This document shows positions 35,757 through 48,100 of a stretch of DNA of 64,000 bases, in pieces; positions within the stretch are counted from its first letter, which is position 1; the number at the start of each line of letters is the position of its first letter. This stretch comes from Alitta virens (lineage: Eukaryota; Annelida; Polychaeta; Phyllodocida; Nereididae): assembly GCA_932294295.1 (NCBI GenBank), contig OW028585.1, forward strand, positions 20,095,912 through 20,159,911, in the 5' to 3' direction. A program made the translations under genes and the position numbers. The notes under the pieces are model-generated. The model made no database searches and was not told where the DNA came from. It was given only the letters and a program-made list of their open reading frames with translations.

Positions 35757-36007
35757 GATCAGCTATCAGAGTCAGATGTAATGAGGGGATGATATGGTTT
35801 GAGTCCATACCATTTTACACATTCACCTCAGGGTTGGGTTTTCAACTTACTCAAGCCACTATAGTTAACGTCTCGCGATACTGACATCCAGTTATCAACA
35901 ATGATCAAGCTCATGAAGAGTGACTGTGCCAGGGATCAAACCTGGGACCTTCAGAGTAGTTGGTTAGTTTTCTAACAGGCTAATGCCTTAACCACTAGGC
36001 TACCCAA
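35757..36007 (-). mobile_element. tRNA-derived SINE
   Basis: On the minus strand GTAGCCTAGTGGTTAAGGC (box A), then GGTTTGATCCCTGG (box B), then a body shared with 27828-27975. About 250 bp. Spacing and motifs are those of a tRNA-derived SINE. Confidence 0.6.
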
Positions 36008-36401
36008 CAAACAAAATTGCATTCATTAAATTTAAAATATTCATAGCACTAACCGAGACTGCAGTGGTTTATGTGTCAATTCTCCATGGATTCAATTGCT
36101 GATGACTATTCCATTATTTCATAGTCCCCCCTAAATTGGTATTCATTTTAAATCTCTTTACAAGACCAATCCAAATAACTCATTATTAAAGAGATATAGG
36201 GAGATTACATAAATATAGCTGACCGTTAAAGTTACGAAAATTGCTAAATTTCTTTGTAAAGGATCAAATTTTCAACGAGGCTTGGGAGGGATCAAAAATA
36301 AACACTTATATGTAATACACCATTAGAAAGGGTTTTTGAACCTTAACAAAGTTAGGATAGTTTCCCATTAATATTCTGACATTCATAATTAACACCCCCC
36401 T

Positions 36402-36825
36402 CTAATTATGGCAATGTCTGGTATGTGACCTAGATATCCTATTTGGGCAACTGCTTGACTGAATTGAGTGCTGGTTAGTACTTCGTGATCGCAAGTGCCC
36501 CATGCTATGTCTGAGTGAGCGGTGTTTGCTCCTTGACCTAGATCTTATGAGACGGTCCAGATGTTGGCCTTCCGAGTGTAGGCTTTGGTAGGGGTCTTGA
36601 TGTCTGCTTTTGTATCTTGAGCTTATGCGGCGGACCCGGTTCTGGCCTTTCAGGTGTTGCTTGAGTGGGTGGCTGGCTTCAAGTTCCCTTGCTAAGGTTA
36701 GCTCCGGGTTTGCACCTGATGTCAAATTGGAAGTAATCGTTGAGCACAGTTCCAGCAATATATTCCCTGAGGCAAATACCTCTAGAATCAGTGACAAGTC
36801 TTACTGCCTTCTTGTCCCTCGGCAT
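36402..36825 (-). pseudogene. Decayed ORF resembling the start of an SGNH-like domain
   Basis: On the minus strand an ATG at 36825 opens 48 codons beginning MPRDKKAVRLVTDSRGICL and containing FDIRCKPGANL, ending at 36679. The layout (TDSRG, then a P-G-A turn) resembles block I and the following segment of SGNH/GDSL-like domains found in some invertebrate transposon ORFs. The frame is then lost, and a shifted frame rich in Ser, Arg and His continues to about 36402. ATGGCGG also occurs just upstream on the same strand. Similarity is by eye only. Confidence 0.3.
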
Positions 36826-36888
36826 TTTTCCACGTGGTGTTTGCCGCCATATTGAAATTTGATGGAGTTAAAGACCAAGCCATTGGTA

Positions 36889-37226
36889 CATGGCCAAATG
36901 TACTAAGTGTGTTTTCCATGCGTTTGGATAAACGCATGGAAAACGCATGGTTTTCACCTAATTTTAATTAGGCATAAAACCATGCGTTTTCCATGCGTTT
37001 ATCCTTCTTATGGAAAACGCACCAGGGTGGGGGCGCACTGGGCTTCCAACCACTGGGTCCCGGGTTCAATTCCCGGTTGAGCCAATGTTGGATGGCTGTT
37101 TCATCCTTCGTCTCATTGCCATGGTCCCTGCCTGTCCTAATTAGCCCATCAGGTGCCAAAATACAGGACGTAAAGCCCTAATCCACCCACCCACCATGGA
37201 AAACGCACCTGGCACATTTGGCCATG
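36889..37226. mobile_element. TIR MITE, CATGGCCAAATGT family, copy 1 (interrupted by a SINE)
   Basis: CATGGCCAAATGT at 36889 and the inverted ACATTTGGCCATG ending at 37226, flanked by TA on both sides, as expected for the Tc1/mariner superfamily. Inner CCATGCGTTT and AAACGCATGG palindromes fill the element. A SINE interrupts it at 37024-37195. A shorter relative lies at 38066-38194. Confidence 0.7.
37024..37195 (+). mobile_element. SINE nested in the MITE, with 14-bp target duplication
   Basis: Identical copies of ATGGAAAACGCACC at 37010-37023 and 37196-37209 bound this 172-bp insert. It has box B text GGGTTCAATTCCCGG and a conserved tail (CATGGTCCCTGCCTGTCC, then CCACCCACCCACC). The same tail appears at 41565-41667. 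Target-primed retroposition fits the 14-bp duplication. Confidence 0.8.
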
Positions 37227-37489
37227 TAGTGGGACATGCCAAAAATGGCATAGTGCTCACTAAAATGCTTCAAATGGAATTAGACAAATGGCTTTATCAA
37301 ATAAATTTTCTCCATATTATTTCTCATTTTTTAAGTATCCATAGAGCAAAAATAAAATAAAAAATTATCTAAAAAACTGCATATATATTCATAAATTACA
37401 TGCAATAACAAAAAGACATAACTCAAAATATTATTCATTAGATTTACCTTGACAGCAAATATGCCACAATTGTACCCATCCTGCTGTCT

Positions 37490-37933
37490 TGGTACCAGTA
37501 CTGACATTACAAGTAGGAGCACCAGTAACGAGTACTTCCAGAAATCTACGAGTATGAGTACGAGTACAAGTACTGAGAAACTGAATTCATGAGTAAAATA
37601 TGAGTAAAAAATACAACATCATTAAAGCTCAGTTCATGCTCCAGATTCTATTCCATAGAAACTGACCAAATTTGTCTAGATATCCAAAATTTACTGCCAT
37701 GTTATTATTTTTAACAATATCAAAAACTTTTGTTATCTTTCCTTGTGACCGAAAGTTACAATGTTATCCAAGAAAAACTACAAGTCCGAGCACAAGTACT
37801 GAAGTCACGAGTAAAGTATGAATACGAGTACTGGGGTTGCAGAAATCTAAGAGTAAGAGTACAGTACAAGTACAATTAATGCACAACTTTACTTGAGTAC
37901 CAACGAGTGAGAGTACTTTGGCCCCAGCTCTGC
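37490..37933. mobile_element. Element rich in degenerate AGTACGAGTAC motifs
   Basis: Many GAGTAC/AGTACT variants over 440 bp, ending at GGCCCCAGCTCTG (37921-37933), whose inverse CAGAGCTGGGGCC looks like a hAT terminus. The left end is unclear. Probably a non-autonomous hAT with subterminal repeats. Confidence 0.4.
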
Positions 37934-38065
37934 TAGTTACTCTTGATCCTGACCTCACTTTCATCATGTGTATCATTATTGTTGTATCATAGCCTCAGGT
38001 CATTAAATCTCAAGAGTGAAATGAATCACAAAATTCATCCCTTAGAAATAGAACTGAACTTCCTG

Positions 38066-38194
38066 CATGACCAAATGTGCCATGTGCGTTTTGCATGAGA
38101 AGGATAAACGCATGGTATTTAGCTAATTATAATGAGGCAAAAACCATGCGTTTATCCAAACGCATGGAAATCGCACGTAGCACATTTGGCCATG
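38066..38194. mobile_element. TIR MITE, CATGGCCAAATGT family, copy 2
   Basis: 129-bp copy with ends CATGACCAAATGTGCCA and GCACATTTGGCCATG and internal AAACGCATGG palindromes, matching the outer parts of 36889-37226 without the SINE. Confidence 0.7.
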
Positions 38195-39097
38195 TATATT
38201 TAAAAAATCAAACACAGAAAATGACTTATAAAAAGAAATTTACAATTAAAAGTGTCTAAAAACAACAAAAAAAGTTAAAACTGAACAGCAAAATAAGAAA
38301 CAATTCTATAAACCACAAATGTGGATAACAAGAACCTCAAAGCAGATTCGATTTTTTTCTTCAAACACTCCTCGTCATATGGGTCATAATAAATGTATCT
38401 CCTCGTTGACACGTGACACCACCTTTACAACATGCATTTGACATATTTATCTCTCACACATAGAATTGAGTATTCACTCAAACCAAGAATTATTCAGACC
38501 CCTGTGTGTTTTCCTAACTTCTTCATGCATTTTACTCTATGTCAAATCTTAAAACAGATGACAGGACCATGTGCCTGAGTAAAATAGCTTTCTTTTGGTG
38601 TATTGTCGCTCTCAAGTGCTAACCGAAACATTTTTTTTTGTGTTTTCCACATTTTCGCGTCTCTGTATTTTCATTCAAATTTTACGGATTCATGAAATAA
38701 TACTCAAAAGCATAAATGATGTTCTTCGACAACTAATACTCTAGACAAATTTCTTATGAAATTGGAGCTGCTGCCGCATTTTGAAATCGGTATTTTCGGC
38801 GAAGTGCAGTAAAAATAGGAAAAACGTATTCATAAATGCTACCAAGTATAAAACCAAAAGCCAAAACCTCAATCAAGCTCAGTTAGTTTCATTGATGTAT
38901 AATGACCGTTGCATAAAAATTGGGGATAATACCAGTCAATATATACTTATTGTTGCCATGGCAACCACATATAGTACCACGCGCAGTAGGCCTATAGCAG
39001 TCCCTGTGCAACCTTTCTTATGAATTCATGACAATCACTCCGCCAGTTGACTCCATTGTTTCACAGTTCATAAACGGAGTAAAATTATGTTTCAGCT

Positions 39098-39609
39098 TCA
39101 GTTATTTGGCCACTTCACAATCAATGGGTGAACATGTTGGTCAGCATCATTCTTTAACTTCTGCACATGAATAGGCCGGACAGATCCGGAATGGTCATGT
39201 TTCTCTACTAAAAACCTTCCATCACTATCGACACAGCAGGAGTGCAAAGCTGGTGCATCCATTTTCAAATGGTTTTCAGGTGTCTGCGCACATTTTTTTG
39301 CTGGCACCAATTGCATTTCAATATTCGTGTAGCATAACTTATTTTCCAAAAATTTCTCCTGATTACCGTCTTGTCACACAATTTATTTCCTTTTTTTCCT
39401 GCACACTAGATGACTCAGCAGTTTCTTTTGGGCGTTTTCAGTTGTTGTCTCCTCCTTTGGAAATGGCAACTCTGATAGCTCATCCTCAACCACTCGAAAA
39501 TTAGAAGAGCTTGACCGACAACCTCTCGTAGGATACTGATCGAGATGTTCTTCCTGAGGCTGGTTAGCCAAGCATTTAGCAATGTGTGATTTCGCATCTT
39601 GAAAACACT
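39098..39609 (-). pseudogene. Exon-like stretches of an unidentified minus-strand gene or decayed element
   Basis: On the minus strand a good acceptor (pyrimidine-rich, ending TTGCAG) at about 39610 precedes an open frame reading CFQDAKSHIAKCLANQ and continuing with LSELPFPKEETTTENAQKK. About 50 bp further on, a second open frame (EKFLENKLCY onwards to VHPLIVKWPNN) follows another AG and ends at a stop near 39098. The composition looks coding, but I recognise no family and no upstream exons; a broken transposon ORF is equally possible. Confidence 0.28.
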
Positions 39610-41564
39610 GCAAGAAGAATGTAGTTACAACGGCACCAAATTATGATGAATCGGCCTTCACCAGTATGTCCCTAAAGGAATTGATGTGTTATTGTACCTG
39701 GACAAAAGTATTCATACAGCATGGTAGATGTTGCTATTTTCCAGCAGATTTCAAGATTTCTTCCTTTTGTTTAGTGCAATCAGGTTCTGAATTCAATAAA
39801 CATGACTTTATAATTCAAGCGGTACATTGACACCCTCTTTCACCTATTTTGTATGACATATTTGACTTGGAGTCGGGAATACAAGAGGATGAAGTGATAT
39901 GAAAAATAAATCATCATCTGGCTCCAAAAACAACGGTAACCTCATGGAAAATACCTGCAAGGAGATGGGAATGCCCAGAAGCGCGTTTCCTCCACTAAAA
40001 CCGTTAAAAACAAAGATATTCACGCTAACAACTTCAAAAGTTTATCACACCTAGCAGATCAATGCAACCGGTGAACGCTCACTTGCCAAAACTTTGTGCA
40101 AGAACTCAAATGTATGTTAAGAGACCCAACAACAGATCTCTTTACAGCTGGAGGTCACGTCTATCCAATGCTAGTACCACAACGCATCACCACACATGGA
40201 TTATAATTATATTATAGATTGGGCAAACACTGACTGAAAGTTGCTATCATCTGAGAAATTTAAATATTTGAATAGAAGTTAATCATGCACTCTGAGGAAA
40301 AAAATAAATTCATGGTTTGTCTGGTTGAGACAAAATTACACTTTCTGACCAACATGACATAAGAACAGCATTCAGAAAAAAGTATGAATCTTTCAAAAAG
40401 TCACCAACCAGAGTTACTTGGCATCAACTGGAATCGGGGGACTCAACATAGTACTGTGAATGATGAGGTGCATTTAGACATCTTCCCAAATCATATGTTC
40501 CTTTATTTACTCAATAAGCAAGATTCATTCAGTAGTGAACCTTCCAACTATGAAGAAGCGGAACGAGTGTTTATCTGGAGTATTGCGATTTGCGCCTATT
40601 ATGTGAACCACACAACAAATTTCATCGTGTATTGCATCACTGGGAAGGATTTCAGAGAATAGATGAATATTTTTTTCCAACAATTTTGGTAAAAATTAAA
40701 ACTTACGTACTGCAACCTTGGGGTTTGGTTAAATGAAGGACAGTTCTTCAGGTAGTGATAGTGAAAAATAAACAGTAAAGGCAAAAAACTGTGTGCATAC
40801 TCAATTTTTTCCACGCTGTGAGTACACAAGAACTCTATTTTGGAAGTTTGAATTTTTGGTGATGAAATGTGAAGGAAACACCCTATATGGAAATTTTATT
40901 TGTACTATCAAAGAGCCACCTTTTTAATGTTAATGATTATTACATTTTGGATAGTGATGGCAGCCATACAGAAACCACACAGAAAGAATCTCTTAAAATA
41001 ATCTCTTATGGCAATGGTAAATTGGATATTTATTGACAACCCTCCCTTAGGGCGTGGGGGGGGGGGGGGGGGAGTATTCTGTACTAAACACGATAGCAAT
41101 ACTTCAACAGAGACGTCTGTGGCGGCATAATGAAGATTTTTTGATATTCATTGGAATAATTCAGTGCAACAATCCATGCATATTGTGCAAGAATTTGATG
41201 GGGATCTTGAAATGCATTGATTATTAAATGAATTTGTGTTAATTCAGAGCCTGGTTTACATAGTTATTTGGATGTGATGTGAAGAGTGATGTCCGACTAA
41301 TCCTGCTAAGCTTACATTGTATCAAACCCTGCTCATCAGACAGGTGATGTGATAAACAAGTGATTGCATGTGACTATCACGTGATTGCATGTGAAAAACA
41401 AGTGATTTCACGTGACAAATATGTGACGGCTTGTAAGAAACTTGATTTATCAAGTGTTCGTTAACACAAGGTTGAACTAATTCCGTGGATGGTTCCTACT
41501 AGACCTTCTGGATGTTATTCTGTTCGATCTTCTATACACGTTCTTGGTCAACATAGTTGTTTCA

Positions 41565-41667
41565 TTCTTTATCTCACTGCCATGGTCCCTGCCTGTCCTA
41601 ATTAGTCCAACAGGTGCAGAAATACAGGACATAAAGCCCTAATCCACCAACCCACCCACCCACTGGT
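41565..41667 (+). mobile_element. SINE tail fragment
   Basis: Matches the 3' half of the SINE at 37024-37195 (GCCATGGTCCCTGCCTGTCC, then AAATACAGGACATAAAGCCC and CCACCC repeats). 5' truncated. Confidence 0.7.
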
Positions 41668-41997
41668 CAACTCAGGCAGTGGTCAATATGGTGGTGATCA
41701 GGTCAAATGAAATCACTTTATCTGTAAATGCATATTTTTTTGTGTAAATGTGTTTTTAGTTGAGATTTATATATATAGATATTTCAATTTAAAAAAATAT
41801 GTAGAATTTCAATGGTTGACAATATTCAGGATGACATCTGGTTATCATGCATACATGCATAGTAGGTCACTTGCCCAGTTTGACAAGCTGCACTTTGTCC
41901 TAAAATTGCACCAGATCACACTCGTCACCAAAGTGCAAGGCAACAAATTACAATCACACCACATTACAATCACACAAAGGACAGTGCATTAGGAGGC

Positions 41998-42105
41998 ATG
42001 TACAGCTCCCAACATCTAGATATACAAGTCTCCAAAGACAAGTCAGATGATGATGTTATGAAAATTGTCAGAATCGTCAGACCTGAATGGGACATCAAGT
42101 TGAAG
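41998..42105 (+). CDS. Kinase exon 1 (start exon)
   Basis: ATG at 41998, 36 codons, ending AAG before a GTAAGT donor in phase 0. It encodes the N-terminal segment of the kinase (LDIQVSKDK to RPEWDIKLK), matching ethanolamine kinase N-termini where an LRPxW segment precedes the glycine-containing loop. The exon is short and was accepted because it splices in frame to 44207 and because of this family match. Confidence 0.65.
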
Positions 42106-45100
42106 GTAAGTTGGAGAGCATTTATCACAGAATGGTTTCCATAATATGACAAGATAGGGTATGGTAAAAATTACAAGTGAATGTTAATTCTGTAGGAAAG
42201 TGTCAGATTTCTTCTTGGGAATAGCATTGTTATGTTACCAAATAATATTCAAAACCTGATTATGATATGACTAGGTTACAGGTAAATTATAGATATATAT
42301 GAATAACTAAAGTTGTTACCAGGATACTATCTGGTAACATGCTTTCCCTACACTTAGTGTTTACTATACCTAGCTCGCCCTACACTCAGTGCTCCCTAAA
42401 CCTAGCTCACTCTACACCCAGTGCTCCTTAACCCTAGCTCGCCCTCCCTACAACCATGGAGCCACCAGAACAGGAAAGAACAGTCTTGTAGATCAAAAGT
42501 AGAATCACTGTCTCGCTCACACTTTTATAACCATGCTAATTGGGGGTACAATAAACTTTTGCTCAGTGGAATTTCACCCCTTTACCCTTGTTTTCCCCAT
42601 TTTTGGCTATATTCATTATGTCAAAAAAGACAAAAAGTCGCTAAATGTGCAAGGTAATATGTTATTATATAATAATTAAATAATTAAAAGCTACAATTGA
42701 TATTCACCTTTAAGAAAAAATTCTTGTTTTCATTTTTTTATGATCGTGGCTGGCCGAACAGCAATATCTCTATATAGTTTACAACAGAAAATGGGGAAAA
42801 GATGAATTATTAAATCCATTATTTTGACACTATGTCGCAACTAGACACATCAATAAACCATGCTGTTATCACAATCTACATATTTACTTTAGATATAGTT
42901 ATTTTAATTTTGCGATCTCTTGTGGAATTGCTATAATCTTAAAATGAAAAACAAGTGATTAACTTGCCTATTTAACTAATTTTTTGCTTTTATTTGTCAT
43001 AACTTAGTGAATAGTTGGACAGTTTTAATGGGAAAAGTTATGCCTTGTTCAGTATTTAAAGGTCTACCACATGAATGTCTGGCAGAAGTACAACAAACTG
43101 TTTATATAAACAAAAATGCACCCCCTTTACTGGACAGTCCCTGCAGAGGACACGGGAATTTTGAAAACCCCAGCTTTCCTAAGCAGCAAGGGGGGAGACA
43201 GTGATTCACATCAAAGGGTTCCGCTGAGTCATTAATAGCTCATAAAAGGCGCCAAGTTTGAATGAAAAAGGCCTGGTTTCTCTGGCTAATCCAATGAAAA
43301 ACACATTAAATCACAGAATTATTTTATAGCATTTTTCACTGTTCTCTCCTGTTCTGGTGGCTCCATGCTACAACCTTGTGCTCCCAACTAGCTTGTCAGT
43401 TGACCCCATAATTAAGACAACTTGCCAAGAAACAATTTTTTGTTCTTTTTTTTTTTAGATTTTTCTGCCAATATGGCATTATCATAAGAGTCTGCTGTAG
43501 AGTTTTTCCTCATTCATTGATTAGACCTGCCATGAATTCGGCAGTATTTGTGCCATAATCACATTATCTGTTGCACAGTTTAGCAATATTTTGCAATTCA
43601 CCATTCTAAAGGTTACTCTATTCAATACATTGTGTGTTTGATAAGATAAGATAGATATAAGTACTTTTGCAAATAATATATACTGTACAACGTTTTGACC
43701 TTAGCTATAGTGTGTTATTTTTTTCTCTCTCTTTCTTGTTTGTTTCTAATTTAATGAATTTTTCCCCATTTTCTTAATTTATCATGTATCAGCGACCTTC
43801 AACATGTTCTCAATGTAGCTTGTGCAAATAAAGAACAATTCTGATTCTGGGCTAATTGATCACACAGTATATTACTCTTTACCAGTAGACTCCCTACACC
43901 CAACTCTCCCAGTCTCCCTACACCTAGCACTCCCTATACCTAGCACTCCCTACTCAGTCCAGACTCTCATGTCATTAAAACTTGGTTTACACATAGTAGG
44001 CTCAACCCGAAACCATCTAACCGGACCCATCTACACCTATTTCTAGATATCTTTTGGAGTAAGTAAGTAGTAAGTAAGTAGAATTTGTATGTAAGTGACA
44101 TGGGTGCTTGAGTATTTTCAACACACCAAACCCAGTAAGGATTTACAAGTCACTATTTTCTGAAGAACATTTTTAGACGAAGATGCCTTCCGTCCTTTTT
44201 TTCCAGCATTTAGAAGGTGGCAAGGCAAACCAGACCGTTATATGCCATAATGGCGATGACATCACTGGTGATAATGCAGTGATTGTAAGAACTCGCTTCC
44301 AACCTGAAGAAGAAATTCTTTTCAATTTCAAGAATGAAATTCCTGTCATTAAAAAGGCTTCTGAAGCTGGTTTATGTGGAAGAGTCCTAGGTAAGTTTTA
44401 ACCTTAAGATAAAAAGGAGAGAACGCATTATTCCCCAATTGCTGTCATTATACCTCGTGAAATAGATGATATGGGTGAGGTGATCTGTTTTCTGAGACAT
44501 ATTTCCATATAAGGACAAAGCGCGAACGGCCGTAAAAATGCGGACTACAGTTGATGTGATAGATAATTCCAATTAACCTGATATTTAAAAGTAAATGGAT
44601 TTAGCTTCATAATAAAACTTAAATGTGAAAATCGGAGTAAAATTGAAATCACAAGTCGATGACGCGGTGACGCTGCATTCAGTGGGCTTTGTGTATGTTT
44701 TCTTCGATAACTTTGTCACTTTTCTATAGTGCCTACTCACTTTTTATGTACAAGTCCATGTAAACACCCCGAAAAATATTCTAACATTATCACTCAAACT
44801 GCATGGTTATTTTACATGTACAAATGTACACTGAATCATCACAATTATTACAAAAAATTTAGTAGACAGAAGTGGTTAGTGATACATTTTTAGGTTAACA
44901 CAAGTGATGATCTTTTGGTTTCCACATTGCAATGAAACATTAACTTAAAAATGGGATTTAGCTACATAAATGCTCTTTTTCTTCAGCCACATTTTTAAAT
45001 GGCTCAGTGCTCCAGTATTTGCCCGGTCGTGTTCTAAACTGGGAGGACTTGGAAAATTCACATATTATGAAGTAAGTCTTAAGTCAGCAATTTCTCTTTT

Positions 45101-48100
45101 TTAGACAAATTTTGACTTACTGTAAGTTGGCGAAACTGATAATTTTATTCATATAATATATGCTTTCAGTAACTCTTAAACCAAATGTTTTTTCAGAAAA
45201 TATGATGGATTACTATTTGTCTGTTCATATCTGAACCATGATTTTAGTAAAGATTTTAGTAAAGATTGTGACATACTATTTGAGTATTTACAGTACCTTT
45301 TCTTGACAGACTTGTTGCAGAGACTATGGCCAATTTTCATAATCTTCTATGGGGAGAAGGTGATTTACCAGGTGGTCAAACATATTCTGAACTACAAACC
45401 ATCTCCGAGCAACCAAAACTGTTTCCAAGGATACGACAAGCTATGGAATGTATTCCTGACAACCTTAGTGCTGCTGTGTCGAAACTGTATGAGTCTTTTT
45501 CTTTTCTCTTGATTTGTATAGATGACAAATTGTGTTTTTGCAAGTCCTGGGCCTCCCCATGGCAAGGTTGGTAACACTAGTTGAGGTCGTCGAACCCCAG
45601 TGACCAACACAGGGCTCTGTGATATGAACACTCCAGTTATGTCTCCCATACAAGCCAGATGGTATACATGTACTAGGATCCATAAGAAATGTACACTCGT
45701 TTTTTTTTGTTTTAGCATATTTATAATAAACATGCTTCATTATCATTTCTGCTGCTTCTCTGTGACCATAACAAATGGCTATAATTCTGAAAAAGTGGCA
45801 AAAATTATCATTGCAAAGAAAAGGAACTTGAAGTTAATTTGTTCATAGAGATGTTTTTATGGGTTAAAAAGTTTGGCTTTGATCTTTTCGGTAACATTTA
45901 TAGCTTTATTGTGCTTCTCCATGACATTTAGGTAAAAACAAGGCCAAAAACAAATGGATATTTATTTAATTATATTGGTTTAACATCGGTGGTTGAAAGC
46001 CAGGTAGGGCGCACGATAGGTGCAGGTAGAGCTATGTCTGGAGAGCATTTGGTGTGGAGGGAGCTAGGTGTATGGAGAGCTAGGTTTATGCATGTTGTAA
46101 AAAATACGTTATATCATGTCAGACTTTCAAGAAGTAAATAAATATTTACCAGAACTTAGGATCACAGAACTATAAAGACATCTGAAGAATCATTTTGGGC
46201 GATATAAGTGAAATTATTTCTTCTTATTCAAGATGTCGAACAGAACTGTGGCCCAAAGAAGAACTAGCAGCTGAAGTGGACTGCATTTCTGGAATAGTCG
46301 AGAAGCTGAATTTGCCAATTAGTCTCGCTCACAACGATGTGCAAATTAAGAATTTAATTTATGACAAAAATAAAGGTGAGATGAACGTTTTTTGTTTTAA
46401 ATTTGTCATTGGTGGAACTGGATTAACTAGGTCTCTGTTACTTCAGATTTGTTTTTACACACATATTAATTTTTTTCAGACAAAGTATATTTGATAGATT
46501 ATGAATGTACAAGTTTCAATTATGAAGCTGTTGACTTCGCCAACTTGTTCATTGAAACTGGAATAAGGACATTAGGCAAGTTGTGTTGTATTTTTAAGAA
46601 TTATCTGATGTTTTGGATATTCTATCCGATTGTTTTGTCTTTCCTAGATTTACTTCATTCTTCATTCTGTTTATTCTTAGTTGCATTTGTAAGATGATAA
46701 AAAAATCATTGCTTCTGGAATTCAATTCATGGAAAATCTGTATCATGTAGTTTTGCCTGGTGCTCAGCGTCTATGCTGAGGCAATTGAGAAACCCCACCC
46801 CACTGATGGGGTAAATAAGGAGCATGTTGCGGCCTCCAAGCCTTATCATGTATAAGTTGAATTAGCTTCATATCAGTTGCATTGAGATGATTATACGATA
46901 TACAGTTTTTTTTTTTACTTAAAGCTGCACTGTCTGTCAAAATTGCAAGTTTCTAAGACTTTATCGAATAGTTTAAAATTAATGAATCAAGAGGCACTGA
47001 ATTTGCATCATCTAGACAAAGGAAAAAGCATCATCACCCATTGTTCAGTATTGTGATGTCATCACTAGGTTTGTTTACTTATTGTATTTTTGATGGCCTG
47101 AAAACTCTATTTCCATTATTTATTGTACCTTTAAGTTGAATTCCTGTTCACAAATGAGCATGTAATGTTTTTCAATGTTCGTTTTTCTCTACAGGTATTG
47201 TTCCTCCAGATATCACCCCTGCCACAGATGAACAAATTGGACAATTTTTAAAATTTTACATCATGAAACGTTTTCATGTCCAGGAAAACGATTCACAATT
47301 TCACAAGCTTTTCACGCGGTATTACTCTCAAGTCAAAGCTTTCAAAACAGTAAGAAATGGAACAATTTTCTTTCTAAAGCATTTAATTTTGTCTGACAGA
47401 CACTCCAGTCATGTCTCGCTATAACAGACTTCAGTTATCCAGATGTCTCGTTATCCGAACAGCTGTTTGGGACACATAAGCCTATCTTGTCTATGTTGAA
47501 CTGCTTCAGTTATCAAAACAATGGCGTTCTGTCCTGTCGAGAGATGGAGCTACGACCACACCGGTCTTGCTATTGTTTAATGACGTCATCCAACTGTAAC
47601 GTCATCAAATGCACTGATTGACCTTTTGTTGATGACGTCATTGAACAATTGCGAGACCTGTGTGGTCGTAGCTCCATCTCTCGACAGGACAGAACGCCAT
47701 TCATTACAATGTACACAATCCTTCAGGGGTTCATTATGGCTTGACTGTATTCAAGTATTCATTCTTTTCTATATTCAATCCTGTTTTTAAATATATTGGA
47801 ATAAATAAATAATAATCCACGCTGTTATTAAAGTGACTCAGGTGGTGACTGCATAAGATGCTTAGCTATCATTCACTAGAGTGTCACAACCAACAATGGT
47901 TAGTGCTCAATGGTTATGGTTCACCATGTTATAAAACATTCAGTCAAACTGACTTTGCACACACGAGATTTATCAACGTTGATGTGACGTCATGCTGTTA
48001 TAGGACGCTCTTGCTTTGTTTTTGTTTGTTGTTGGTCCAAATAATTGTTGATTCCAGGGAGGGTCTCAGAGATTAAATGGGGGCCAGATGGTTTTGCAGC

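Larger units (their letters stand above)
33300..41990. other. Gene-poor, repeat-rich intergenic region
   Basis: Apart from the patch at 33.3-34.0 kb and the repeats and relics listed separately, I see no supported gene. Unexplained open stretches include 40384-40662 on + (92 codons, no recognised motif). 38200-39090 and 39620-40380 show only AT-rich DNA. A poly-G run lies at about 41057-41073 and a poly-C run at about 35091-35107. Confidence 0.5.

Noticed and set aside
37040..37085. Possible tRNA gene (GGTTCAATTCC box B)
   Set aside because: No complete cloverleaf could be drawn, and the segment sits between target duplications with a SINE body and tail.
45487..45574. Read-through of kinase exon 4 into the following intron
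   Set aside because: The extension would lose the frame needed for the Brenner-motif exon; a donor at 45487 restores it and fits the family length.
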